From contig CAJTRG010000009.1 of assembly GCA_910578585.1 (NCBI GenBank), positions 1-64,000 of the forward strand: DNA of 64,000 bases, read 5' to 3'. The stretch's first letter is position 1; every line of letters starts with the position of its first letter. The translations under genes were made by a program, and so were the position numbers. Source of the DNA: an uncultured Mailhella sp. (GTDB lineage Bacteria; Desulfobacterota; Desulfovibrionia; Desulfovibrionales; Desulfovibrionaceae). Below are positions 36,613-44,412 of the stretch, in pieces. The notes under the pieces are model-generated. The model was not told where the DNA came from, made no database searches, and was given only the letters and a program-made list of their open reading frames with translations.

Positions 36613-36948
36613 TTACGCTTTAGGATCAAATTGTAAAACTGTTGCTTTTTTGGGTGTTTTATCTTTTCGTTTTAATTCTTTGACCATGCCCTCAAATTCA
36701 AGGTTTGTGCCCGTTTCGTCAATATCAATGAGGGCAGAAAGTTTTGAGCGCATTGCCCATTGTGTATTAAAAAGCTGATTTTTCCAACTTTTGGCTTGAA
36801 TAAAGGAAAGCACAAGCACAGCTTCTTCCCAGCGGGTTGTTGGCTCAAAATTGTTAACAATCTGGGCATATTTTTCCCATAAACTGTCTAAGGAAGCTTC
36901 ATCCAGACTGTCGAGCTGTCTGGCTAATTTTAAAAGTAATTGTTCCAT
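36613..36948 (-). CDS. Conserved-looking protein of unknown function
   Basis: The protein (111 residues) is not recognised. It is soluble, mostly helical, and lacks a signal peptide. Residues 1-35 (LLKLARQLDSLDEASLDSLW) are amphipathic. WEEAVLVLSFIQAKSWKNQLF is the most hydrophobic segment, and the tail is Lys-rich (KELKRKDKTPKKATV). The coding appearance (helical periodicity, terminator in the right place) supports a real gene. No usual ribosome-binding site is obvious beyond TGGATAT. Neighbours give no functional clue. Confidence 0.6.
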   Translation of the reverse strand: MEQLLLKLARQLDSLDEASLDSLWEKYAQIVNNFEPTTRWEEAVLVLSFIQAKSWKNQLFNTQWAMRSKLSALIDIDETGTNLEFEGMVKELKRKDKTPKKATVLQFDPKA

Positions 36949-37046
36949 AAATATCCATGTTATTTTTTCTGGGATTAAGTATAAAGCGAAGTTACGTGAA
37001 GAGCAAGAAAAAAGAATGTGGAGGAAATTATTTCCTCTTTAAAGTT

Positions 37047-37081
37047 AAAACCGTTATGAGTATGAACGCATAACGGTTTTT
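37047..37081. terminator. Terminator-like hairpin, first copy of a repeated stem
   Basis: AAAACCGTTATG (37047-37058) pairs with CATAACGGTTTT (37069-37080). The same stem sequence occurs at 59408-59441. A shorter palindrome, GAGGAAAT-T-ATTTCCTC (37021-37037), sits just before it. Confidence 0.75.
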
Positions 37082-37114
37082 ATGAACGTTATTCATATGG
37101 TTTAGATTTTTTTT

Positions 37115-37201
37115 CCACAGGAAGTGGTAAGCCTCGCAGCGCGAGCGAAACGAAAACCACGCTTTCGTGAGCGAGAGCGAGTGTCGAGCAGGACGCTTGA
37201 C
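37115..37201. repeat. GC-rich cluster of four hairpins
   Basis: Four consecutive stem-loops lie beyond flgE: CCAC-AGGAA-GTGG (37115-37127), CTCGC-AGC-GCGAG (37133-37145), CACG-CTTT-CGTG (37158-37169) and GTCGAGC-AGGAC-GCTTGAC (37183-37201). The block is much more GC-rich than its surroundings and has no reading frame. The function is unknown. Confidence 0.55.
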
Positions 37202-37214
37202 CGAGCGATATCTT

Positions 37215-38738
37215 TTAGTTTCTCTTAAGCTCTAATGCTCTTTGCAGCATAGTATCAACTGTTTGCAGGCTCTTGCTGTTGGATTGGAAACCACGCTGCA
37301 GAACAATCATATTTGACATTTCTCTTGCCATATCAACGTTTGAGTTTTCAAGAGTTTGGGAAATAATATCGCCGTAGTTTTCTTCTCCGGCTGTGCCAAA
37401 TTCAACATCTCCAGCTTCACGTGCATGTTGATAAAGGTTATTGCCGGCTCGGTATAAGCCATCTTCACTGGTGAAACGGGCAAGTGGAATTTGGTATAAA
37501 TCATGGCTTTGTCCATTGGTATAGGAAAGCTGCACAATACCGTTTTCATCAATGAACATATTTTGCAGTTCACCCTTGGTATAACCGTCCTGACTGAGGT
37601 TCTTGAGTGAAGCATTGGTGCGAAGTGCAGTTGTGGCATTAGAATTAAATTCCGGATCTGTCATGCCGGGCAAACCGCTGAAGCTGTCGCCGATTTCTGC
37701 TGCTGTAAGGCCATTTACGCCTTCATTCTGCCCGTTTGTCCAACCATTATTATTGCTCTTCATGCCAAGATTCAAGGAAATGCTTTGGGCGGGTAAGCCT
37801 TCTTGCTGCAACGTGATAGTTGGCACGCCGTCTTGAAGATTTGCCAGTGTCCAGTTATTGAGGTCAGTCAAGTCCTCGCCATTAGGGGTAAATGCATTCA
37901 TATTCATGAGTTCCCCGGCACTGGAGAATGTCATTGTTCCTGACATCAAGAGTCCTGCACTCTTCGTTCCGGCATATTCTGCACGAGCATCCATACTTGG
38001 ATCCATGGCAATAATATATTCGTAAACCTGTTCGCCGTTCTTTGCTGTGACAGGGTCAAGATAAAGATTTACACTTTGGCGTACGCCATTGGCATCATAG
38101 TATTGTAATGGAATAGACTCAACCCTGCTGTCAAGAGGAGGCTCATTGTCTGCATTCCAGTTTTGTATCATGGAAAAATATGGGTTATCATCGTCTTCAT
38201 AAACATTTTGCTTATTAAAAAGGTTTACGGACGCATTGATACTGGTTGTGGCTTTGGGCGGGTCACTGGAAAGCGTTTCACTGTTGGTATTAATTTGAAT
38301 AGGCTGCAGTGTCTTGGAAACCGTACCATTTTGATCAATGGGATAGCCCATAAGGTTATGGCCTGTTGGAGCCTTTAAAAAGCCATTTTCATCAAAACGG
38401 AAGTTTCCTGCTCTGGTATAATAGACTTCATCACCCAGAGTAACCTGGAAAAATCCCTTGCCGGAAATAGCTAAATCTGTTTCCGCGCTTCCGGGTTCAA
38501 AAGCTCCGGGTTTGAAATTTGTACGAACATCACTTATATGAGAACCAACACCAACTTGCTTTACTTCCAACTCATAGGCTGCGCCGGCCGGATAAAGATC
38601 ACTCATTAAATCGCCAATCAACCAAAGCTGCTCTTTAAATCCCACCGTGTTTTGGTTTGCAAGATTTTGTCCCACAACGTTCATACTTGTTGAGTGGCTC
38701 ATCATACCTGTTGCACTTGTATATAATCCTTGAATCAT
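37215..38738 (-). CDS. flgE: Flagellar hook protein FlgE
   Basis: The protein (507 residues) forms the universal joint of the flagellum. The N-terminal signature GLYTSATGMMSHSTSMNVVGQN and the TVGFKE-type rod motif are present. DLAISGKGFFQV and YYTRAGNFRFDENGFL follow, and the C-terminal coiled region ends NMIVLQRGFQSNSKSLQT. The length fits FlgE, longer than the rod proteins FlgF/FlgG. No other flagellar genes are adjacent. A sigma-54 promoter precedes it. Confidence 0.92.
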   Translation of the reverse strand: MIQGLYTSATGMMSHSTSMNVVGQNLANQNTVGFKEQLWLIGDLMSDLYPAGAAYELEVKQVGVGSHISDVRTNFKPGAFEPGSAETDLAISGKGFFQVTLGDEVYYTRAGNFRFDENGFLKAPTGHNLMGYPIDQNGTVSKTLQPIQINTNSETLSSDPPKATTSINASVNLFNKQNVYEDDDNPYFSMIQNWNADNEPPLDSRVESIPLQYYDANGVRQSVNLYLDPVTAKNGEQVYEYIIAMDPSMDARAEYAGTKSAGLLMSGTMTFSSAGELMNMNAFTPNGEDLTDLNNWTLANLQDGVPTITLQQEGLPAQSISLNLGMKSNNNGWTNGQNEGVNGLTAAEIGDSFSGLPGMTDPEFNSNATTALRTNASLKNLSQDGYTKGELQNMFIDENGIVQLSYTNGQSHDLYQIPLARFTSEDGLYRAGNNLYQHAREAGDVEFGTAGEENYGDIISQTLENSNVDMAREMSNMIVLQRGFQSNSKSLQTVDTMLQRALELKRN

Positions 38739-38811
38739 AATAGATTCTCCAATTTAAAATAAAATCAACTGTTCGGCAAAATTTTCCCTCAATTTTGCTT
38801 ACTGCATATTA

Positions 38812-38828
38812 AGCATAAACTGTGCCAA
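38812..38828 (-). promoter_or_regulatory. Sigma-54 promoter of flgE
   Basis: On the minus strand TTGGCACAGTTTATGCT has GG and GC at the required 10-base separation and matches the TTGGCACRNNNNTTGCW consensus except at one T. It lies 74-90 bases before the flgE ATG. RpoN control of hook genes is common in Gram-negative flagellar systems. Confidence 0.75.
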
Positions 38829-38850
38829 ATCAGATTTTATTCTGTATAAC

Positions 38851-38879
38851 TTGACAAATATAATTTGAAAGTTTACAAG
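38851..38879 (+). promoter_or_regulatory. Promoter region of ackA
   Basis: A perfect TTGACA (38851-38856) is followed after 17 bases by TACAAG (38874-38879). A TATAAT at 38859-38864 could instead serve a second promoter with a weak -35. Confidence 0.45.
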
Positions 38880-38923
38880 AAACAACACACTAAATTTTAA
38901 TTGGTTATGATAAGGAGAAAATC

Positions 38924-40150
38924 ATGGCACCAGTTAGCACAGAACTTAAAGGTAAATATGTTTTAGTTATTAATGCAGGCAGTTCTTCCTTTAAAACACA
39001 AATTCTTTCCTGTGATAATGAAAAACCAATTCTCGCTGTTTTAGCTGAAAGAATTGGCAGTGATAATGGCAGAATTATTTTCAAAATCAATCCAGATACA
39101 GATAAAGAAGATAAACAAGCTTTTGATGTTGTTTATAAAAACCATGGTGATGGTATCCGTGATATGATGAAACGTATTGTGGATATGGGTATTTTGCCAA
39201 ACTTTGATTCTATTGTTGCTTCCGGTCACCGTGTACTTATGGGCGGCCCAAATTACGCTGAAGTAAAAGTTGATGCAACCGTAAAACAAGTTATCCGTGA
39301 TTATATTCCGCTTGGCCCATTGCACAACCCAGGCAACCTTGCTTGTATTGAAGTTATTGAAGAAATTTTGCCAGGCGTTCCTGCTGTTGCTGTTTTTGAT
39401 ACCGGCTTCCATACAACCATGCCAAATTATGCATACACCTATGCAATTCCTCAAGAATACAGCAAAAAATATTCTTTGCGCCGTTATGGCTTCCACGGTA
39501 TTTCTCATAAATATGTTTCTAAAACCGCTGCAAAATTCCTTGGTAAAGATAATTTCACCGGTGTTTGCTGCCACCTTGGCAATGGCTGCTCCATTACCGC
39601 AATTAAAGACGGTAAATGCATTGATACAACCATGGGACTTACTCCTCTTGAAGGCCTTTTGATGGGAACCCGCTGCGGTGATATCGACGCTTCCTTGCCG
39701 CTTTTCCTTATGGAACAAGAAGGTATCAGCCCAAGTGATATGTCTGATATTTTGAATAAGAAATCAGGTCTTAAAGCTCTTACTGGCAGCAATGATATGC
39801 GTGACGTTGAAAGCATGTGCGAAAAAGGCGATGAAAACGCTATTTTAGCTAATAATATCTTCAACTATCGCGTTATTAAATACATTGGTGCTTACCTTGC
39901 AGTTCTTGGCGGCAAAGTTGACGGTATTTTATTCACCGGCGGTATTGGTGAAAATTCACCTATCAACCGTGCACCTATCTGCAAAGCTTTTGAAAACTTT
40001 GGTTTGGAACTTGATGAAGAAAAGAATAAAGTTCGTTCCGGTGAACCTCGTGAAATTACCAAAGCCGGAAGCAAGATTAAAGCTCTTGTTGTTCCTACCA
40101 ACGAAGAACTTGAAATTATGCAAACCACTTTAAAAATTTTAGGCTACTAA
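38924..40150 (+). CDS. ackA: Acetate kinase
   Basis: The protein (408 residues) interconverts acetyl phosphate and acetate with ATP. VLVINAGSSSFKTQIL is the N-terminal signature. FDTGFHTTMP, RRYGFHGISHKYV and LGNGCSITAIKDG are active-site blocks, and LFTGGIGENS closes the C-terminal ATP domain. It is monocistronic here. pta, often next to ackA, is not in the window. Its codons look highly expressed. Confidence 0.97.
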   Translation: MAPVSTELKGKYVLVINAGSSSFKTQILSCDNEKPILAVLAERIGSDNGRIIFKINPDTDKEDKQAFDVVYKNHGDGIRDMMKRIVDMGILPNFDSIVASGHRVLMGGPNYAEVKVDATVKQVIRDYIPLGPLHNPGNLACIEVIEEILPGVPAVAVFDTGFHTTMPNYAYTYAIPQEYSKKYSLRRYGFHGISHKYVSKTAAKFLGKDNFTGVCCHLGNGCSITAIKDGKCIDTTMGLTPLEGLLMGTRCGDIDASLPLFLMEQEGISPSDMSDILNKKSGLKALTGSNDMRDVESMCEKGDENAILANNIFNYRVIKYIGAYLAVLGGKVDGILFTGGIGENSPINRAPICKAFENFGLELDEEKNKVRSGEPREITKAGSKIKALVVPTNEELEIMQTTLKILGY

Positions 40151-40168
40151 GATTTTATAACAGATAAG

Positions 40169-40213
40169 AAAAAGTCCCTTTTATTGGCAAAAGCTGATAA
40201 AAGGGACTTTTTT
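40169..40213. terminator. Bidirectional terminator between ackA and the HPP gene
   Basis: AAAAAGTCCCTTTTAT (40169-40184) and ATAAAAGGGACTTTTT (40197-40212) form a perfect 16-pair stem with A- and T-runs on the outside. Confidence 0.92.
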
Positions 40214-40239
40214 GCGGTAAATTATTTACCAAAAACATG

Positions 40240-40788
40240 TTACCAAAATCTGGGATAAGAACGTTTCTTCGAAAGATTGTTGACAAGCACGCCGCAGGTA
40301 ACAAGAATAATGGCGTTGCTGAGACAAGGCACAAAGGCATAGGCAAAGCCTAAATGGGTGATTTGTTCTCCGCCGATAATGGCTAAAAGGGCAGTTGCTC
40401 CTCCGGGGGGATGAACAGTCTGGGTGGTATACATAACAGCCATGGCAAGTCCAACGGCAAGGGCTCCCGCAAAAATAACCGTATCAGGAAAAACTGAGTA
40501 GGCAAAAACACCGCAAAGAGCCGAAAAGAAATGTCCGCCAATCACATTGCGGGGCTGGGCATAGGGACTGGTGGGAATGCCAAAAATCATAACCGCACTT
40601 GCGCCAACCGGGGCAACAAAAAGCGGCTGATTGGTAAGAAATTCATGGGAAAATTTATCAATAACAGAAATCAGCATAATTACAAAGAAACAGCCAATGC
40701 AGGAAATCAGCATTTCTGAAAAATAGATTTTTCGAGTAGGGCATTTCTCCTGTCCTTTCATTTTTTGAAAATAGGATTTATTCTTCAT
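40240..40788 (-). CDS. HPP family membrane protein
   Basis: The protein (182 residues) has four to five membrane segments and the family-defining HPPGGATAL. APVGASAVMIFG and YAQPRNVIGGH are also conserved. HPP proteins have been linked to nitrite transport in plastids and cyanobacteria; the substrate here is unknown. Its start overlaps the preceding pseudouridine synthase gene by 11 bases, so it is the last gene of a murI-truA-rluA-HPP transcript. Confidence 0.85.
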   Translation of the reverse strand: MKNKSYFQKMKGQEKCPTRKIYFSEMLISCIGCFFVIMLISVIDKFSHEFLTNQPLFVAPVGASAVMIFGIPTSPYAQPRNVIGGHFFSALCGVFAYSVFPDTVIFAGALAVGLAMAVMYTTQTVHPPGGATALLAIIGGEQITHLGFAYAFVPCLSNAIILVTCGVLVNNLSKKRSYPRFW

Positions 40789-41749
40789 AATAAGAGGCTA
40801 ATATATTTGCTGATATTGTGTTTTGTAATGGGTTTGTGAGACTATTAAAATAAGGCGGCATAACAAAAACTGAAAATTCCGGGCATGTGAGTTCGTAATG
40901 ATGTAAACAAAATGTTTCACCTTGTTTGTTATATTTGTCAAGTCCACAAGGGATTGAGGGCGCAGCTTTTGCTGGAGGCTCTTTTGGGATTAGTGGCTGT
41001 ATGCTTTGTAACACTGTAAAATCATTTGTTTTTGCACCGTATTTTGTATCACCTACAAGGGGATAGCCTAAATAAGATAAATGGGCACGGATTTGGTGTC
41101 TAACGCCTTGATAAATAGTACAATCCACAAGAGAGCATGCATCGCCTGTGCCCAAAGCACGCACTTGCGTAATTCTGTCGCCAAGTTCCTCCGTTACTTT
41201 TACATTTTTATAAGTGTCTGTGATAATTTTATTTTTTATACTGTAATTTTGAGTAATTTTTCCTTCCACAAGAGCAAAATATTTTTTTTCGATTTTTTGC
41301 TCTTTTTGCCAAGTTTTCCAGCGTATTGCAGCAGCTTGATTTTTTGCAAAAGCTAAAATCCCAGATGTAGCAAAATCAAGACGATTAAGCAGAATATAGT
41401 CAGTGCTGATCTTCGTATGAACAAGAAATTCACATGAAAGAGTATTTTTCCCTGCCTGATGTTCGCTGTGAAAAAATGGTTCTTTCTCATAAAGGAAAAA
41501 ATCCTCATTTTCAGTAATAACATGGAGTTCTTGATTGTCCGTTGTTTTTTTTGGTTCAAGAACAGTGAGAATATCATGGGATTTTACTTTATAACTTGCC
41601 TTTTGAGTTTTTCCATTCACAGAAACAGCATTTTGTTCGCAAAGTCGTTTAACCATGCGTATGCTGTATTCTGAAAAAACAGATTTCAGGATATAATCAA
41701 GACGCTTACCCGCATCCAATTCTGTGCAAATATATTTGTTATTCTGCAT
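40778..41749 (-). CDS. RluA-family pseudouridine synthase
   Basis: The protein (323 residues) has an N-terminal S4-like RNA-binding domain (KRLDYILKSVFSEYS to about 70). The catalytic motif is NRLDFATSGILAF, with Asn replacing the usual His before RLD but the catalytic Asp kept. GVRHQIRAHLSYLGYPLVGD is the C-terminal family block. The target, an rRNA or tRNA uridine, cannot be assigned. It overlaps truA by 11 bases. Confidence 0.87.
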   Translation of the reverse strand: MQNNKYICTELDAGKRLDYILKSVFSEYSIRMVKRLCEQNAVSVNGKTQKASYKVKSHDILTVLEPKKTTDNQELHVITENEDFFLYEKEPFFHSEHQAGKNTLSCEFLVHTKISTDYILLNRLDFATSGILAFAKNQAAAIRWKTWQKEQKIEKKYFALVEGKITQNYSIKNKIITDTYKNVKVTEELGDRITQVRALGTGDACSLVDCTIYQGVRHQIRAHLSYLGYPLVGDTKYGAKTNDFTVLQSIQPLIPKEPPAKAAPSIPCGLDKYNKQGETFCLHHYELTCPEFSVFVMPPYFNSLTNPLQNTISANILASYYEE

Positions 41750-42524
41750 TGTTATACCAAATTTGGGACATTGTCAGCCCTTGCGGCGGCGCTGTGGGCG
41801 GAGATTTCTTTCTGTCTTTTCCATTGATCAGGTCTGGAATATTTTGAGCTGCAATTTTTCCTTTTCCGCAGGCAACGAGCAGTCCAATTAAATTTCTGAC
41901 CATTTGCTTTAGAAAACCATTGGCAATAAAGGTGATTTTCAGTTCAAAATTGTTAGGATCATTTTTGATTTGTTCTTCAAAATTGGAACGCTTGATTTCA
42001 TAAAGAGTGCGAACTGTGGAATGAAGTTCTGTTCCCTGATTTTGCACAAAGGAAAAATCATGCTCGCCCTGAAGATAGGGAATTGCTGCATCAACAGCCT
42101 TTAAATCAAGTTCTCCGCAGACCCAGGTAAAAGGATAGAGTTTAGGGGGAACAAAATCTCTATTCAGCCACAGGCTGTACGTATAGGCTTTCTTTTCCAC
42201 ATCAAAGAGCGCGTGGAAAGTATCAGAAACAAGGGCAAAGTTTCTAATACGAATATCAGGAGGCAGGGCAGTATTGAGTGCCAGCTGCCAGTTGAGTTTT
42301 GTTTTGTCTTCTGGAATATCACAGTGAGCAACCTGACAATCCGCATGGACGCCGCTGTCTGTTCTGCCTGAGCCCTGCAAGTGGATTTTAGTATTGCAAA
42401 TGCGGGAAATTTCCTTTTCTACAAGCCCTTGGACAGTAGGAAGCTCAACGCCGTTTTGGATTTGGCGCTGCCAGCCATTATAATTTGTTCCAACATAAGC
42501 AAGGGTAAGGCGAAGTCTTGGCAT
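41739..42524 (-). CDS. truA: tRNA pseudouridine synthase A
   Basis: The protein (261 residues) modifies U38-40 in the anticodon arm. YVGTNYNGWQRQ is the N-terminal signature, and GSGRTDSGVHADCQVAH contains the catalytic Asp. FLKQMVRNLIGLL is the conserved C-terminal segment. The start abuts the murI stop with a one-base overlap. Confidence 0.95.
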   Translation of the reverse strand: MPRLRLTLAYVGTNYNGWQRQIQNGVELPTVQGLVEKEISRICNTKIHLQGSGRTDSGVHADCQVAHCDIPEDKTKLNWQLALNTALPPDIRIRNFALVSDTFHALFDVEKKAYTYSLWLNRDFVPPKLYPFTWVCGELDLKAVDAAIPYLQGEHDFSFVQNQGTELHSTVRTLYEIKRSNFEEQIKNDPNNFELKITFIANGFLKQMVRNLIGLLVACGKGKIAAQNIPDLINGKDRKKSPPTAPPQGLTMSQIWYNNAE

Positions 42525-43333
42525 TATAAATCCACTAATTCTACATGGCTTTTATCAAGAGAAATACCTAAAAATGGTTCGCCCACGGCTTTAAATTTTG
42601 CCACATCGTCTGTGGTGAGAAAATGCATAAATGGACTGGTATTTTCTGCCAGAGAATTGGTTGTCTGCAGGCTGGCAAAAACTTTTTTGGCTGTTGTTTG
42701 GGCTGAATCCACCAATTGAATATCCTTTCCCACGACATTTTGAATAGCATCCTTTAAAAGGGGAAAATGGGTACAACCCAGGACAAAGGTATCAGGTTTA
42801 TTTTCTTGCTTTAAAATATCGTTTAAATAGTGTTTTGCCATTTCTTCGGCAAGAAAACCTTGGGAAATCCCTTCTTCTGCCATGCCCACAAAAAGAGGAC
42901 AGGCTTTGCCCGTGACGGTAGCTTTGGGATTGATAGCTAAAATTGCCTTATCATAGGCTTTGCCCTGAATAGTTGACTGTGTGCCAAGGACAGCAATATG
43001 ATTATTTTTTGTAGCATTGCAGGCTGCTTCTGCACCGGGTTCCACAACGCCGATAATCTCCACATCAGGATATTTTTCTTTGATAGCAGGAAGTGCCACG
43101 GAACTGACTGTATTGCAGGCAACAATCAGCATTTTCAAATCATTTTCCATAAGCTTTTCAGTGCATTGCAGAGCATAGCGGATAATGGTTTCTTTACTTT
43201 TTGTGCCGTAAGGAAGACGGGCAGTATCGCCTAAATATATGTAATTTTCATTTGGTAGAATTTGCATAAGGGCTTTCAAAACAGTGAGCCCCCCAACGCC
43301 GGAATCAAAAAGTCCAATAGCTTTGTTATTCAT
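42524..43333 (-). CDS. murI: Glutamate racemase
   Basis: The protein (269 residues) makes D-glutamate for peptidoglycan. GLFDSGVGGLTV, the first catalytic Cys in VACNTVSS and the second in LGCTHFPLL are intact. It is the first gene of a tightly overlapping set with truA, the rluA-type gene and the HPP gene. Confidence 0.96.
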   Translation of the reverse strand: MNNKAIGLFDSGVGGLTVLKALMQILPNENYIYLGDTARLPYGTKSKETIIRYALQCTEKLMENDLKMLIVACNTVSSVALPAIKEKYPDVEIIGVVEPGAEAACNATKNNHIAVLGTQSTIQGKAYDKAILAINPKATVTGKACPLFVGMAEEGISQGFLAEEMAKHYLNDILKQENKPDTFVLGCTHFPLLKDAIQNVVGKDIQLVDSAQTTAKKVFASLQTTNSLAENTSPFMHFLTTDDVAKFKAVGEPFLGISLDKSHVELVDL

Positions 43334-43403
43334 AGGTATTCCTCAATAATTTCTGCATATTTTTTACAATGAATAGAGGATAAATGCAATAATTATAGTA
43401 CAA

Positions 43404-43429
43404 AAAAAGGCAGATTAATCTGCCTTTTT
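43404..43429. terminator. Terminator of the Tim44-like gene
   Basis: AAAAAGGCAGATT is followed directly by AATCTGCCTTTTT, a perfect 26-base palindrome. It lies 21 bases beyond the minus-strand stop. Confidence 0.85.
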
Positions 43430-43450
43430 CACGTATGTTTGAAAATGGTT

Positions 43451-44353
43451 TTATGCGTTTTGAATACCGTCCAGTATCCAATTTCCGTCTTTTGCTTTAT
43501 TGCGTGAGAAGTTCCAAATTTCTCTTACTTGCTCGTTGTTTGGATTTTCTGCTTCTTTCATCATCACATCGAAAAGTACGGCAACTTGTTCGTAATCGCC
43601 TTCTTGTTTCACTTCCAGCACACTGGCATTAATCAGGATAATTTCTGTTTTGGAAGGATTTGGATCTTCTTTGAACTGTTCTTCAATATCCTTATGCATA
43701 ATGGGTGAAGTAAATTGCTTGATATCTTCAATATCACGCATATCCCAGGATTCCTGCATACGAACATAAAGTTTCTTGGCACCATCTAAAAATTCTTCAG
43801 TATTGAATGTACCTGTTGAGGTATAGGGAGCTCTATTTTCTGAACGCAAATTATCCCAGGCAGAATTGCTTCCAGCCTGATAATTTTGTGTATTTGACTG
43901 GTTGTAATTCTCATTCTGAGAATTTTGTGAATAATAAGATTGTTTATTGCTGTTTTGCTTACGGTTTTTGAAAAATTTGATACCAAAATAAACGATAAGA
44001 CCAATAATAATAAGGTCTAACAAACCTCCGCCGCCGCCAAGGCCTCCGCCCATGAGCAGGGATCCAAGAAGCGTGCCAGCCAGTAATCCGCCAAAGAGAC
44101 CGCCAAACATGCCCGTTCTATTCATAGTTGCAGCGCCGGCATTATTATTGACGGCAGAGCGTTGCTGCTGTTGAAAATGTTGTTGATTTGAGGTCACGCC
44201 GGCAGGAGCTGAAGGTCTGACAGTGGTTGTTCTGCCAATGGAGCGACCGCCGCCAAAACGTCTGGCATCAGCATCATCCGGCATAGCAAAAGTACTAAAA
44301 ACAGATAAAGCTAAAACTACAGCGAATAGACGAATTAATTTGTTAAGTTTCAT
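43451..44353 (-). CDS. Tim44-like domain membrane protein
   Basis: The protein (300 residues) has a signal peptide (about 1-30), an Arg/Ser/Thr-rich stretch, a Gly-rich region with a membrane segment (LFGGLLAGTLLGSLLMGGGL then DLIIIGLIVYFGI), a Gln/Asn-rich linker, and a C-terminal Tim44-like domain (about 185-300, ending REIWNFSRN to DGIQNA). Bacterial Tim44-like proteins are poorly characterised. It is 59 bases downstream of the AsmA gene on the same strand. Confidence 0.82.
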   Translation of the reverse strand: MKLNKLIRLFAVVLALSVFSTFAMPDDADARRFGGGRSIGRTTTVRPSAPAGVTSNQQHFQQQQRSAVNNNAGAATMNRTGMFGGLFGGLLAGTLLGSLLMGGGLGGGGGLLDLIIIGLIVYFGIKFFKNRKQNSNKQSYYSQNSQNENYNQSNTQNYQAGSNSAWDNLRSENRAPYTSTGTFNTEEFLDGAKKLYVRMQESWDMRDIEDIKQFTSPIMHKDIEEQFKEDPNPSKTEIILINASVLEVKQEGDYEQVAVLFDVMMKEAENPNNEQVREIWNFSRNKAKDGNWILDGIQNA

Positions 44354-44412
44354 AGTATCCTCATATTATAATTTTTTTCTTAAGAAATAACAATTTATAC
44401 AAAAATTGCAAG

